A stretch of DNA of 64,000 nt from Cypionkella sinensis (GCF_042646385.1 NZ_JBHRTO010000001.1:2418001-2482000); one strand, 5' to 3'. Counted from the stretch's first letter, positions 7,926 through 17,096 are shown. The notes: generated by a model not told the origin, from the sequence alone. Numbers and translations: made by a program.

Positions 7926-8438
7926 TCAGTACATCAACCCGTCATAGACGCCATAAGCCGTGCTGGTCGACGCCAGTTGCCGGCTTTGCCCTTGCGCGCT
8001 GGCATAGGCCACCACCGCATTATAGGTGCCGGGGCCGAACGAGCCATCAATGCCGCCGTTGTAATAGCCATAGGCCGACAGGCGGCGCTGGATCAACCGG
8101 CGTTCCGACGACGAATAGCTGTTGAAGGCGCGGGCGGCAGCCGTGCTGTAGACCGAGACACGCTGCGGTTCATAGCGGGGCTCATAGCGCGGCTGATAAT
8201 GCTGATAGCGCGGCTGTTCATAGCGCGGCTCGTACCGGGGCTCATAGCGCGGCTGATGATGCTTGTTCGGTTTGGTTTCGCGAATGATGCCTTGCAGCAG
8301 GATGACGCCAGCGGCACCCTTCAGCACGTCTTGTTCGCGCTGACCCCAAGCCAAAGCCGGAGCAGCAGGCAGGGCAACCGCGACAGCCAACAGCGCGGCA
8401 ATGGTATTGCGTTTGATATTCGAGACAGCGGGCAGCAT
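7926..8438 (-). CDS. Exported repeat-containing protein with a C-terminal peptidoglycan-binding-like domain
   Basis: A 170-residue protein. Residues 1-30 form a signal peptide ending APALA. A low-complexity middle is built from tandem PRYEP/RYEQ/PRYQ units. The C-terminal segment RRLIQRRLSAYGYYNGGIDG resembles a peptidoglycan_binding_1 repeat (leucine-rich start, then Y-x-G-x-I-D-G-x-F-G). It probably sits in the periplasm or cell wall. The ATG at 8438 is selected by AAAGGA six bases upstream; earlier in-frame ATGs lack a site. Its function is not known. The proline/tyrosine repeat resembles a spacer. Confidence 0.7.
   Translation of the reverse strand: MLPAVSNIKRNTIAALLAVAVALPAAPALAWGQREQDVLKGAAGVILLQGIIRETKPNKHHQPRYEPRYEPRYEQPRYQHYQPRYEPRYEPQRVSVYSTAAARAFNSYSSSERRLIQRRLSAYGYYNGGIDGSFGPGTYNAVVAYASAQGQSRQLASTSTAYGVYDGLMY
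8161..8255 (-). repeat. Degenerate tandem repeat encoding RYEP units
   Basis: Imperfect 9-12 base units (minus strand CGCTATGAGCC-like) are repeated about eight times inside the exported protein gene and give PRYEP/RYEQ/PRYQ. Such runs expand and contract by slippage, so length may differ between strains. Confidence 0.75.
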
Positions 8439-8596
8439 GTCATATCCTTTCATGTTGGGATCAGCGAGAGCAGCCTCGTCTGATCGATGAGAGCAACATG
8501 GGATCACAACGCCCGATAAGCAAAATCGTTGCATTGATAGGCGATAACAACGTGGTGTTTACGACGGGGCACAACACGCACCCCGCCGTAACCGAC

Positions 8597-8950
8597 TCAT
8601 TTGATACGGAAATCGAAATGCTTGCGGACGTTTTCTTCGATCTTCCAAATGCCCTTGAACGTTGGTTCCACCACAAAGGCATCGCCTGCCTTCACGGTCA
8701 CAGGCGTGCCGCCGTCGGGGGTGATGGTAATTTTGCCGGCGATCAGCACCACATATTCATAGGCGGTATAGGTGGCGTGATAGCTGCCGACCGTGCATTC
8801 CCAGATGCCCGAAACCATATCCCCTGCCGCCGAGGTATGCAGCGCCCATGTCTTCATCTTGGGGCTGCCTTCGGTGACAACCCAGCCATCCAGATCGGCG
8901 GTTGACGGTTCGATCCCATCGGTCGAACCCAGTTTGACGACGCTTTGCAT
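8597..8950 (-). CDS. Cupin-domain protein (DUF861/Cupin_3 type)
   Basis: A 117-residue single-domain cupin. The core pattern is visible from SGIWECTVGSYHATYTAYEY through GKITITPDGG to VKAGDAFVVEPTFKGIWK, like the Cupin_3 family that includes ureidoglycine aminohydrolase and EutQ-like folds. Only part of the usual metal-binding His/Glu set is present, so I assign no reaction. The ATG at 8950 follows AGGAG at good spacing. It is monocistronic by spacing and divergent from the ygiC homologue. Confidence 0.75.
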   Translation of the reverse strand: MQSVVKLGSTDGIEPSTADLDGWVVTEGSPKMKTWALHTSAAGDMVSGIWECTVGSYHATYTAYEYVVLIAGKITITPDGGTPVTVKAGDAFVVEPTFKGIWKIEENVRKHFDFRIK

Positions 8951-9102
8951 GGCAATACTCCTGTTGGTTTCGCGCGCCAGTCTGACGCAAGCGGCCGTTT
9001 TTTCCCCCTCATCCCCGACATCCACCCCGCCAGACCCGACAGAAGGGCCTTGCTTTGACCCCCACCAAACCCGATATCATCCGCAACCCTGTGGAGTAGC
9101 CC

Positions 9103-10281
9103 TTGCACCGTATCCCCCTGCCCGAACGCCCCGACTGGCGCACCGAGGCCGAAAAGCTCGGCTTCACCTTTGCCGATATGTATGGCGAGCCGTATTGGGA
9201 CGAAACCTCGGCCTACAGCTTCACGCTGGCCCAAATCGAAGATGACATCGAAGATCCAAGCACCGCCCTGCACGCGATGTGCCGCGAGGCTGTGGCACGG
9301 GTGATCGCATCAGACGAGCTGATGCAGCGCATGGACATCCCGCGCGCGCATTGGGATCTGGTGGCGCAAAGCTGGCACGATGCCGAACCTGAACTCTATG
9401 GCCGCTTTGATCTCGCCTACGACGGCCACGGCCCCGCGAAGCTGCTGGAATACAACGCCGATACGCCGACATCGCTTTACGAAAGCGCGTCCTTCCAATG
9501 GCTGTGGTTTGAACAGCAACTGGCCGCCCGCGTGCTGCCGCAAGGCTCGGATCAGTTCAACGGCGTGCATGAGGCTTTGGTAGCCCGCTTCGCAGAAATG
9601 TTCGCCCCAGACACCGATCTGCATTTCGCCGCCGTCGCCGATGCGCCCGAAGATTACGCCACGGTTGAGACGATGGCCTGGGCCGCGCGAGAGGCCGGTT
9701 TGGGCGCGCATTACACTGACCTCGACAAGATCGGCATCACCGAGGGCGGCCAGTTCACCGATTCTGAAGATCGGGTAATCGGCGCATTGTTCAAACTCTA
9801 CCCATGGGAAGACCTGCTGCGTGACCCCTTCGCGGATCAGATCGCGGCCTCGGGCTGTCGGTTCATTGAGCCCGCATGGAAGGCCATCCTGTCGAACAAG
9901 GCGATTCTGCCGGTGCTGTGGCAGATGTTCGAAGGCCACCCCAACCTGCTGCCCGCATTTTTCGAAGATCAAGCCGCCCTTGGCCGTGCCCCCGATCTGC
10001 TGGCCCAAGGCTATGTCACCAAACCGATCTTCTCGCGTGAAGGCCAGTCGGTGACGATCCATCAGAATGGCGCTGTGTTGGAATCGGCCACCGCCCGCGC
10101 CTACGATCAACACCCAAAGATCATCCAAGCCTACCACCCGCTGCCGGTGTTTGCCGAGATGCGCCCGGTGATCGGCGCATGGATGGTGGGTGAGGCCTGC
10201 GTCGGCATGGGACTGCGCGAAGATCGCAGCCGCATCACGCAGGATCTGTCGCGGTTCAAGCCGCATTTTATCGAGGGGTAA
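9103..10281 (+). CDS. ygiC: Glutathionylspermidine synthase-like ATP-grasp protein (YgiC family)
   Basis: A 392-residue protein of the GspS/YgiC family, recognised by PLPERPDWRTEAEKLGF at the start, the LLEYNADTPTSLYESASFQW motif, and KAILSNKAILPVLWQMFEGH near the ATP-binding region. The family ligates an amine to a carboxylate using ATP, but the physiological substrate of YgiC-type members is unknown. The start is TTG, with GGAG six bases upstream; no in-frame ATG lies nearby. It is followed four bases later by the ygiB homologue, so the two form an operon in the opposite order to the E. coli ygiB-ygiC pair. Confidence 0.85.
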   Translation: MHRIPLPERPDWRTEAEKLGFTFADMYGEPYWDETSAYSFTLAQIEDDIEDPSTALHAMCREAVARVIASDELMQRMDIPRAHWDLVAQSWHDAEPELYGRFDLAYDGHGPAKLLEYNADTPTSLYESASFQWLWFEQQLAARVLPQGSDQFNGVHEALVARFAEMFAPDTDLHFAAVADAPEDYATVETMAWAAREAGLGAHYTDLDKIGITEGGQFTDSEDRVIGALFKLYPWEDLLRDPFADQIAASGCRFIEPAWKAILSNKAILPVLWQMFEGHPNLLPAFFEDQAALGRAPDLLAQGYVTKPIFSREGQSVTIHQNGAVLESATARAYDQHPKIIQAYHPLPVFAEMRPVIGAWMVGEACVGMGLREDRSRITQDLSRFKPHFIEG

Positions 10282-10285
10282 GGCA

Positions 10286-10858
10286 ATGAAACGCTCACAT
10301 CACGTAGCACTTGCCTTGTTGGGCGCCGCGGCCTTCGGTGTCGCTGCCTGCACCGAAGAAAAGACCGAGGCCAGCGCCTTTCCCGACAAGGCAAGCTGCC
10401 TTGCTGCCGCCAAACCTGACGGTTGGTTCACTGCCGCCGATTGCGACACCGCCTTCGCCGAGGCGCAAAAGCTGCATGAAGAAACTGCGCCGCGCTACGA
10501 AAGCCGCGAACTCTGCGAGGCCGAGCATGGCGCAGGGGCCTGCGGAAGCGATGCAACCGCCAACAACAGCGGCGGCGGTTCGGTGTTCATGCCGCTGCTG
10601 ATGGGCTACATGATCGGGCAAGCGCTTGGTGGGGGCGGCCGGGTGATGGCGCAACCGGTGGTGCGCAGCGCAGGCGGCGGTTTTGCAACACCTGACGGTG
10701 GCACCCGCATCAGCAATCTGAACAGCGGCGGCAAGATCAGCGCCAGCGCGTTCAACAAGGCCCCGGTTACAAAGGGTTTGGCCCCGATGACCAAAACCCA
10801 AGTGCAATCACGCGGCGGCTTCGGCCAGTCAGCCACCTCTCGCGGCGTCGGCGGCTAA
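10286..10858 (+). CDS. ygiB: YgiB-like lipoprotein (DUF1190)
   Basis: A 190-residue protein with a lipoprotein signal (LGAAAFGVAACTEEK, lipobox Cys about residue 22). Conserved DUF1190 segments follow: FPDKASCLAAAKPDGWFTAA, a Cys-rich region with GACG, a glycine-rich span GSVFMPLLMGYMIGQALGGG and a C-terminal RGGFG. It is probably anchored in the envelope. Its partner upstream is the ATP-grasp enzyme, and this pairing is the best clue to function. The role of the family is not established. Confidence 0.8.
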   Translation: MKRSHHVALALLGAAAFGVAACTEEKTEASAFPDKASCLAAAKPDGWFTAADCDTAFAEAQKLHEETAPRYESRELCEAEHGAGACGSDATANNSGGGSVFMPLLMGYMIGQALGGGGRVMAQPVVRSAGGGFATPDGGTRISNLNSGGKISASAFNKAPVTKGLAPMTKTQVQSRGGFGQSATSRGVGG

Positions 10859-10933
10859 ACACAAACGCGGGGGATGCCTTTGGTATCTCCACGGCGGCAC
10901 ATATTGACCGCCCCAGGATGGCAGAGCCGCAGA

Positions 10934-11320
10934 TCACCCCCGTGCGTCAAACGCCGCACGCGCGGCCTCAATCCGGTCCAGATGCGTCGCGGCCCAATTC
11001 CACACGCCGCAGAACGCAGCACTCAGGCTTAGCCCCAGATCGGTCAGCCGATACTCTACCTTCGGCGGCACCACCGGATGCACAGTCCGCGATACCAGCC
11101 CATCACGCTCCATCTGTCGCAATGTTTGTGTCAGCATCTTTTGGCTGATCCCGTCAACAGCGCGCCCCAATTCGGTGAACCGCAAAGTGCCGCCTTGCTC
11201 CAGCACCTCCAGAAGCAGCATCGTCCACTTGTCGGCAACACGCCCGATCACATCCGTCACCAACTGCTCGATGCGTGGGTCGATGGTGACGTCATCAGGG
11301 GCTTGGAACTGAACCGACAT
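10934..11320 (-). CDS. HxlR-family transcriptional regulator
   Basis: A 128-residue winged-helix protein. The HxlR pattern is visible: DVIGRVADKWTMLLLEVLEQ, then FTELGRAVDGISQKMLTQTL (recognition region) and the wing with EYRLTDLG. There is no conserved early Cys for redox sensing. The start at 11320 follows GAGAG. It is divergent from an SDR gene 100 bases away, a common regulator/target arrangement, so it probably controls that gene and itself. Confidence 0.85.
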   Translation of the reverse strand: MSVQFQAPDDVTIDPRIEQLVTDVIGRVADKWTMLLLEVLEQGGTLRFTELGRAVDGISQKMLTQTLRQMERDGLVSRTVHPVVPPKVEYRLTDLGLSLSAAFCGVWNWAATHLDRIEAARAAFDARG

Positions 11321-11420
11321 AACACTCTCTTTTAGGTAAGTATAAATCTTTTGGGTGCCTTCTTTCTTTTTGCGCGTGATGGAAGCATTTGGCAAGCATC
11401 ACTTGATGGAGACACCCCCA

Positions 11421-12164
11421 ATGAAACCCACCGAAAACACCATCCTGATCACCGGCGGCACGTCTGGCATCGGTCTGGAACTGGCGCGCGCACTGGTCGC
11501 AACGGGCAATACCGTGATCATCGCAGGTCGCCGTCAGGCGCTGCTGAATGATGCCGCCGCCGCGATCCCCGGCCTGCAAACCTTGGCGCTCGATGTCAGC
11601 AACACCGCCGCCCTGCCCACCGTCACCGCCGATCTGATCGCCCGTTTTCCAGCGCTGAATGTGCTGATCAACAACGCGGGCATCATGATTGCCGAAGACC
11701 TGCTGTCGCCGCCCGATGGCACCGCCGAGGCAACCATCACGACCAATCTGCTGGCTCCGATCGCTCTGACCACCGCCCTGCTGCCGCATCTGCGTGCCCA
11801 AGCCAGCGCAACCGTGGTCAACGTCACCTCTGGGCTGTCCTTCGTGCCCTTGGCCGCCACCCCCACCTATTCCGCCACTAAAGCCGCGCTGCACAGCTAC
11901 ACCCAATCGCTGCGCCACCAGTTGCGCCACACCAGTGTTGAAGTGCTGGAACTCGCTCCGCCAGCCGTGCAAACCGATCTGATGCCAGGCCATGCGCAAA
12001 ACCCGCATGGGATGCCCTTGGCCGACTTCATCACCGAATCGCTGACGCTTCTGGCCAACCCACCAGCCAGTGGCGAACTCATGGTCGAGCGCGTGAAATT
12101 CCTGCGCAACGCTGAAGCCAATGGCAGCTTTACGCAAACCTTCGCGATGCTGAACCCGGCATAA
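11421..12164 (+). CDS. Short-chain dehydrogenase/reductase (DltE-like)
   Basis: A 247-residue Rossmann-fold enzyme. The TGGTSGIG nucleotide-binding motif lies near residue 11, NNAG near 84, and the catalytic Ser and YSATKAAL motif are present (S...Y-x-x-x-K). It is a NAD(P)H-dependent oxidoreductase of unknown substrate. The ATG at 11421 is preferred because GGAG lies nine bases upstream, whereas the ATG at 11406 has none. The divergent HxlR regulator probably controls it. Confidence 0.85.
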   Translation: MKPTENTILITGGTSGIGLELARALVATGNTVIIAGRRQALLNDAAAAIPGLQTLALDVSNTAALPTVTADLIARFPALNVLINNAGIMIAEDLLSPPDGTAEATITTNLLAPIALTTALLPHLRAQASATVVNVTSGLSFVPLAATPTYSATKAALHSYTQSLRHQLRHTSVEVLELAPPAVQTDLMPGHAQNPHGMPLADFITESLTLLANPPASGELMVERVKFLRNAEANGSFTQTFAMLNPA

Positions 12165-12170
12165 GCAAAA

Positions 12171-12196
12171 CGGCGCGAGGGTTTCCCCTCGCGCCG
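12171..12196. terminator. Bidirectional terminator between the SDR gene and gabD
   Basis: CGGCGCGAGGG (12171-12181) pairs perfectly with CCCTCGCGCCG (12186-12196) around TTTC. AAAA precedes it, giving a T-run on the minus strand for gabD; the plus strand has a weaker CTTCATCC tail. It sits between convergent genes. Confidence 0.85.
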
Positions 12197-12216
12197 CTTC
12201 ATCCGTTTCGCCCGCC

Positions 12217-13695
12217 TTAGACCGACAAGCAGACGTATTTCAGTTCCATATAATCGTCGATGCCATGGTGGCTGCCTTCGCGGCCCAGACCGGACTGCTT
12301 CACGCCGCCAAACGGTGCCATTTCATTGGAAATCAGCCCGGTGTTCACCCCGACCATGCCGTATTCCAACTGCTCTTGCACCCGCGTGATCCGGCCAATG
12401 TCGCGGGCGTAGAAATACGACGCCAGCCCAAAGATCGTGTCATTGGCGCGGCGGATCACTTCTTCCTCGGTGTCAAACTTGAACAAAGGTGCCAGCGGGC
12501 CAAAGGTTTCCTCATTGGCGACCTTCATATCCTTGGTCACACCCGTCACCACCGTCGGCTGAAAGAAGGTGCCGCCCAAGGCATGCCGCTTGCCGCCCGT
12601 CAGCACCTTGCCGCCACCCGCCAACACGTCGGCGATATGCTCTTCCACCTTCTCAACCGCATCTTCGTTGATCAGTGGCCCGGTCGTGGTGCCAGCCGTC
12701 AAGCCATCACCAATCGCCAGTTTAGCCACTGCCGCCGCTAATTTCTCGGCAAAGGCGTCATAAACACCGGCCTGCACATAGATCCGGTTCGCGCAAACGC
12801 AGGTCTGACCATTGTTGCGGAACTTCGAGATCATCGCGCCCTCAACCGCCGCATCCAGATCGGCGTCGTCAAACACGATGAACGGCGCGTTGCCGCCCAA
12901 CTCCATGCTGCATTTCAGCACCTGATCCGCCGCCTGCCGCAACAAGATGCGACCCACTTCGGTCGATCCGGTGAAGGTCAGCTTGCGAATGGCCGGGTTC
13001 TCGCAGAACTCCTTACCAATCTCCGACGAACGGCTGGAAGTGATCACGCTGAACACGCCCGCAGGCACGCCCGCCCGCTCGGCCAACACCGCCAGCGCAA
13101 TCGCCGACAAAGGCGTCTCGGCCGCAGGCCGCGCCACAAAGCCACAACCCGCCGCCAGTGCCGGGGCCACCTTGCGCGCGATCATCGCGTTCGGGAAGTT
13201 CCACGGCGTGATCGAGGCGCAAACGCCGATCGGCTGCTTCAGAACCGAAATCCGCTTGTCGCGCATATGGCCCGGAATGATCTCGCCATAGGTGCGCTTG
13301 GCCTCCTCGCCAAACCATTCGATATAGGCCGAACCGTAAGCGATCTCGCCCTTGGCCTCGGCCAGCGGCTTGCCCATCTCGGCGGTCAGGATCGTCGCCA
13401 GATCTTCCTGCGCCGCCATGCACAGATCAAACCACTTGCGCATCACGCCCGCACGTTCCTTGCCGGTCCGCGCCGCCCAGTCGCGCCGTGCCACATCCGC
13501 CGCCGCAATCGCGCGCTTGGCATCTTCGCGGTTCAGATCGGGCACATTGGCAATCACATCGCCGCGCGCCGGGTTGGTGACGGCAAAGGTTTTGCCGTCC
13601 GCCGCATCCACCCACTGCCCCGCCACATAGGCCTTGTTCGGCAGCAGGCTGGGGTCTTTCAGCAAAGAACGCAGATCAGTCACGGAATCGAGCAT
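12217..13695 (-). CDS. gabD: NAD(P)-dependent succinate-semialdehyde dehydrogenase
   Basis: A 492-residue aldehyde dehydrogenase. It shows ITPWNFPNAMIARK (oxyanion Asn), FTGSTEVG (cofactor), ELGGNAPFIVFDDADL (general base Glu) and the nucleophile Cys in NNGQTCVCANR; the CVCANRIYVQ sequence is typical of GabD. It oxidises succinate semialdehyde to succinate in GABA degradation. The ATG at 13695 is set by GGAGG five bases upstream. It is a single gene with a terminator downstream. The substrate is called from family resemblance. Confidence 0.9.
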   Translation of the reverse strand: MLDSVTDLRSLLKDPSLLPNKAYVAGQWVDAADGKTFAVTNPARGDVIANVPDLNREDAKRAIAAADVARRDWAARTGKERAGVMRKWFDLCMAAQEDLATILTAEMGKPLAEAKGEIAYGSAYIEWFGEEAKRTYGEIIPGHMRDKRISVLKQPIGVCASITPWNFPNAMIARKVAPALAAGCGFVARPAAETPLSAIALAVLAERAGVPAGVFSVITSSRSSEIGKEFCENPAIRKLTFTGSTEVGRILLRQAADQVLKCSMELGGNAPFIVFDDADLDAAVEGAMISKFRNNGQTCVCANRIYVQAGVYDAFAEKLAAAVAKLAIGDGLTAGTTTGPLINEDAVEKVEEHIADVLAGGGKVLTGGKRHALGGTFFQPTVVTGVTKDMKVANEETFGPLAPLFKFDTEEEVIRRANDTIFGLASYFYARDIGRITRVQEQLEYGMVGVNTGLISNEMAPFGGVKQSGLGREGSHHGIDDYMELKYVCLSV

Positions 13696-13804
13696 GGGGG
13701 CCTCCATTATCACGGGTTGCCCCTGCTTGCCCGCTCTGGACTTAAAAGTCCACATCCTGCACCAATGCTGGACCTAGACAGAGCGTCAAACTGGAGTGAT
13801 CAAG

Positions 13805-14587
13805 ATGGACATGACCCGAGAATATCAAAACGGCGCTTTCATTCCCGGATCAGAAACCATGCCCGCGCTCTGGGCCAAGAAGGCCAACGCTTTCCGCGAA
13901 AGCCTTGGCAGCCGCGCGCGCCTTGATCTGTCCTACGGCCCCGCCCCGCGCAACTGCTTCGATCTGTTCCTGCCCGAAACCACGCCGCGCGGCCTGATGG
14001 TGTTCATCCACGGCGGCTATTGGATTTCTACCGACAAATCGCTCTGGTCCCACCTCGCCGCAGGCGCGCTCGCCCGCGGCTGGGCCTGCGCGCTGCCGGG
14101 CTACACCCTCGCCCCCGACGCCCGCATCGCCCAGATCACCGCCGAGGTGGAAGCTGCCATCACCGCCGCCTGCGCCGAAGTGGCAGGCCCGTTGGTGATC
14201 ACCGGCCATTCCGCAGGCGGCCACCTGACCGCACGCATGGCCAACCCCGGCCGCAATGCCACCCTGACAGAACGCCTGCACCGCGTGGTGCCAATCTCGC
14301 CGCTGTCCGAACTGGAACCCTTGGCCGAAACTGACATGCAGGCCAAACTCCAGCTTGATGCCGCCGAAATCGCCACCGAAAGCCCTGCGCGCCACGCCCT
14401 GACCACCCAAGCCCATATCTGGGTCGGCGGCTCTGAGCGCCCCGCCTTCCTCTGGCAAGCCCGCACCCTGTCGGAAAACTGGAACTGCGCCTGGACAGTC
14501 GATTCCGGCACCCACCATTTCAACGTGATCGACGCGCTGGAAAGCCCAGATAGCCCGCTGATCAACACCTGTCTGGATAACCTCTAA
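13805..14587 (+). CDS. Alpha/beta hydrolase, probable arylformamidase (kynurenine formamidase-like)
   Basis: A 260-residue alpha/beta hydrolase with the oxyanion motif HGGYW (residues 69-73) and the nucleophile elbow GHSAGGH (Ser136). A GTHHFNVID segment near the C-terminus supplies the catalytic His. HGGYW with this length is typical of the arylformamidase/BD-FAE-like group that opens N-formylkynurenine. The ATG at 13805 is preferred over an earlier GTG because GGAG lies eight bases before it. No kynurenine genes are next to it, so the substrate stays tentative. Confidence 0.75.
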   Translation: MDMTREYQNGAFIPGSETMPALWAKKANAFRESLGSRARLDLSYGPAPRNCFDLFLPETTPRGLMVFIHGGYWISTDKSLWSHLAAGALARGWACALPGYTLAPDARIAQITAEVEAAITAACAEVAGPLVITGHSAGGHLTARMANPGRNATLTERLHRVVPISPLSELEPLAETDMQAKLQLDAAEIATESPARHALTTQAHIWVGGSERPAFLWQARTLSENWNCAWTVDSGTHHFNVIDALESPDSPLINTCLDNL

Positions 14588-14601
14588 ACCCGCACCACGA
14601 G

Positions 14602-14622
14602 GCCCCGGATCAAGTCCGGGGC
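14602..14622. repeat. Short palindromic intergenic repeat, family A, copy 2
   Basis: GCCCCGGA-TCAAG-TCCGGGGC with an upstream CCACGAG and downstream GGCATGG flank, matching copies at 5098-5118 and 39763-39783. It lies in the short gap between convergent genes. Confidence 0.75.
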
Positions 14623-14658
14623 GGCATGGCGTTCTTGGCCCAGGTAAGGTCAGCCTGC

Positions 14659-14988
14659 CTAGCTGTTCGCGTGCATCCGCTCGATATAGGCGCGCATTTC
14701 CTCCGCCTCGTGGCGTGCATCGCGCAAGCCTTCCATCGCGGCGCGTAACTCGGCTTCGGTCTGGGCGATCTGGTTCATCAATTCACCCTCGCGGGTTTCC
14801 AGATAGACAATCGCCTGATCGCGCATCTCTTCGGCCTCGTGCAGCGATTGCGCCAAGCGATCCATCTCGCCCATATCGCCACCTGCCACACGGGTAAAGC
14901 GGTGCAACAGCCAATAGGTGAACCAGCCCGCCGCAAAGGCCAGCATCAGAATAACGGCGGTGGCGGCGATAAATTCCGTGCGGTTCAT
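14659..14988 (-). CDS. Small membrane-anchored coiled-coil protein
   Basis: A 109-residue protein. One membrane span (about residues 7-29, FIAATAVILMLAFAAGWFTY) is followed by a long charged helix rich in Glu, Ala and Arg with repeated heptad-like spacing (about 40-105), a predicted coiled coil. Its ATG lies 17 bases after the stop of the OmpA-family gene, so the two are probably one operon. No enzymatic motif is seen. A scaffolding or envelope-tethering role is an inference. Confidence 0.75.
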   Translation of the reverse strand: MNRTEFIAATAVILMLAFAAGWFTYWLLHRFTRVAGGDMGEMDRLAQSLHEAEEMRDQAIVYLETREGELMNQIAQTEAELRAAMEGLRDARHEAEEMRAYIERMHANS

Positions 14989-15004
14989 AGGCTTGCCCCC
15001 AACA

Positions 15005-17023
15005 TCATTCTGACTTCTTCGGTCGCGGCTTTGGTGAGATGGTCTTTTTCTGCGGTGCCACCGATGGGCTGGTATCGCCCGAGAAATCCGGCCCCTCCGA
15101 CACTGCTGTCGCGGCACTATCCGAACCCTGCGCCGCCGTCGCTGCCGCCTTGGCCGAATCCGCCGAGACGGGTTTGGGCGCACCAATCAGGCGGAACTCG
15201 ATCCGCCGATTGGCCTCGCGGCCTTCCTCGGTGCCGTTGTCGGCCAAAGGATCAGCCTCGCCATAGCCCTTGGCCACCATGCCAGAGACGTCAATCTGCC
15301 GCCCCTGCAATGCCAGAACGACGGTTTCCGCGCGTGCCTGAGACAGCGCGCGGTTGCCCTCCTCGGACCCCTGCGCATCGGTGTAACCCGCCACTTCCAG
15401 CTTCACGCCAGGGCAGGATTTCAGCACATCCGCCAGCGCCTTCATCACCCCATTGGCCGCGGCGGCAATTTCTGCCGAGCCCGGTGTGAAGGTGATCTTC
15501 TGCCGCGCCACCACGTCATCGACATCCTGCGCGCATTCTTCCGGCGTCGGAATTCCGGCCAGCGGGTCCAGCGCCTTGTCATATTTCACATCGACGCGGA
15601 ACGTCTGACCCTGCCCCAGCTTTTCCGACAAAATCTGCGAAATCCGCACCTTGGCCGATTGCGATCCGGTAACGCCCTTCACTTCAACCGTATCGGCGCG
15701 CACCAGCAGCGTGCCATTGTCCAACTCGCCCAGCGCCTGCAACCCGGCCAGCACCCGCACAGGCCATCCGGTTGGAAGATCCGGGTCCATCCGCGTCGCC
15801 AGATAGGTATTCGCGCCAAACTCGGCCTTGGCAAAACTATCGACTGCCTTGCGCAGCATCTCATCCGTCAGCCGCCCGCGCATTTCCAGCCGATGCGTTT
15901 CCGGCGCAAGCTTTGCGGTAAACTCTGCCGGGCCAGCTTGGCCGCCCGCAGCTTTCTTCTCCAACGTCGCCTTCAGCGAGAACACATCCGGCAGCGCAGC
16001 ACCCAATTCGCCCACCACTCGGTCAAACTCTGCCTGCGGCACATCCGCACCCGCCAGCAGCGTCACATCGGCATCGGCAAAGGTCAGCGTCGCAGTTGGC
16101 AACTGCGCCACCGCCTTGATCCCCGCAATCGTCGCATCCGCCCAACGCGGCGTCGGCACACCCAGACCGATGGTGCAGGTGTTGCGCCCGACAGCCCCCG
16201 CCGCAGCCGCAGCGGTCAAAATCTTCGCCCGCGCAAGGTCGGTATCCGCCGAGCAAGCATCAAACCGCGCGCCCTCGGCATCCTTCACGAACCGCAGGGT
16301 GAACGGCGTCAGCACCGGGCGCGGGGCCGAGATGTCCATCTTCACCACCAGCCCCTCGGGCCGCGCACTGTTCAACTGCGTGGTAAAGCTGCGCTTTTCC
16401 GCCTCGGATTTTGCAATCGCTGTAATCGCCACCTGATCCGCCGCCACCGAAATCTTTGACCGCGGCAGCATCGTCAGCGCATCCAGCCCGTATTTCAGCG
16501 CCGCATCCCAGCCCGTGGGCGCCGGATAAGCCGCCGTCTCCAGCATATCGGCCAGCGGGGTTTCCGGGTTCAGCGCCTGCGCTGCATCCTTGATGCCCTG
16601 CAACGTGTCGCTTTCGGGCAGCAATCCGATCAGTTGAATCCCGTCATCATTGCGCAGCATTTCCACCGAGAACCGCGGCGCTTCAATCGCCTTGACCGGC
16701 GTTACCTCCAGCCGGTCGCGGATGCGCGAGGAATCGATCAGCCCGCCCACCATATTGACAACCTTATAGCGCATCGCCTCTGTCGGGGCGGTGCCGCTCA
16801 GATGAATCTGCAACCCATCGGGGGCCACGCTGGCAAAGGTAATCCCCTCGGTCAGCAGCATGGATTTCACCGCGCGGGCCGAGATATTCTCGACCAGCAC
16901 CGCCGCACCCCAGGCCACCAACACAGACACCACCCCCGCTGCGGCAAAGGCAGAGGGTGCCAGAAACTTTGCAGGAATCTGGCCAAAGCTAAGGTTGCGC
17001 AATGTTATCACGGGGTCATTCAA
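15005..17023 (-). CDS. OmpA-family protein with an N-terminal membrane anchor and BON-like repeats
   Basis: About 672 residues: an N-terminal membrane span (about residues 23-45, SAFAAAGVVSVLVAWGAAVL), a long periplasmic region with repeated BON-like segments (GLQIHLSGTAPTEAMRYKVV and several later copies), and a C-terminal OmpA/MotB domain (about 510-630) with AGYTDAQGSEEGNRALSQAR and EANRRIEFRLI. This domain binds peptidoglycan. The start is uncertain: the frame opens at TTG 17023 without a good ribosome binding site, and a GTG four codons later is possible. It is followed by the small coiled-coil protein. Confidence 0.8.
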   Translation of the reverse strand: MNDPVITLRNLSFGQIPAKFLAPSAFAAAGVVSVLVAWGAAVLVENISARAVKSMLLTEGITFASVAPDGLQIHLSGTAPTEAMRYKVVNMVGGLIDSSRIRDRLEVTPVKAIEAPRFSVEMLRNDDGIQLIGLLPESDTLQGIKDAAQALNPETPLADMLETAAYPAPTGWDAALKYGLDALTMLPRSKISVAADQVAITAIAKSEAEKRSFTTQLNSARPEGLVVKMDISAPRPVLTPFTLRFVKDAEGARFDACSADTDLARAKILTAAAAAGAVGRNTCTIGLGVPTPRWADATIAGIKAVAQLPTATLTFADADVTLLAGADVPQAEFDRVVGELGAALPDVFSLKATLEKKAAGGQAGPAEFTAKLAPETHRLEMRGRLTDEMLRKAVDSFAKAEFGANTYLATRMDPDLPTGWPVRVLAGLQALGELDNGTLLVRADTVEVKGVTGSQSAKVRISQILSEKLGQGQTFRVDVKYDKALDPLAGIPTPEECAQDVDDVVARQKITFTPGSAEIAAAANGVMKALADVLKSCPGVKLEVAGYTDAQGSEEGNRALSQARAETVVLALQGRQIDVSGMVAKGYGEADPLADNGTEEGREANRRIEFRLIGAPKPVSADSAKAAATAAQGSDSAATAVSEGPDFSGDTSPSVAPQKKTISPKPRPKKSE

Positions 17024-17096
17024 CTTGAACTGTCAGCACGGCCATGGCCAGACAGCCACTCTGCGCCTGCATAAAGCCCCCGCCCCCCCGGATCAA

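Noticed and set aside
8161..8255. CRISPR-like array
   Set aside because: The repeats are 9-12 base units without spacers and translate into an in-frame RYEP protein repeat.
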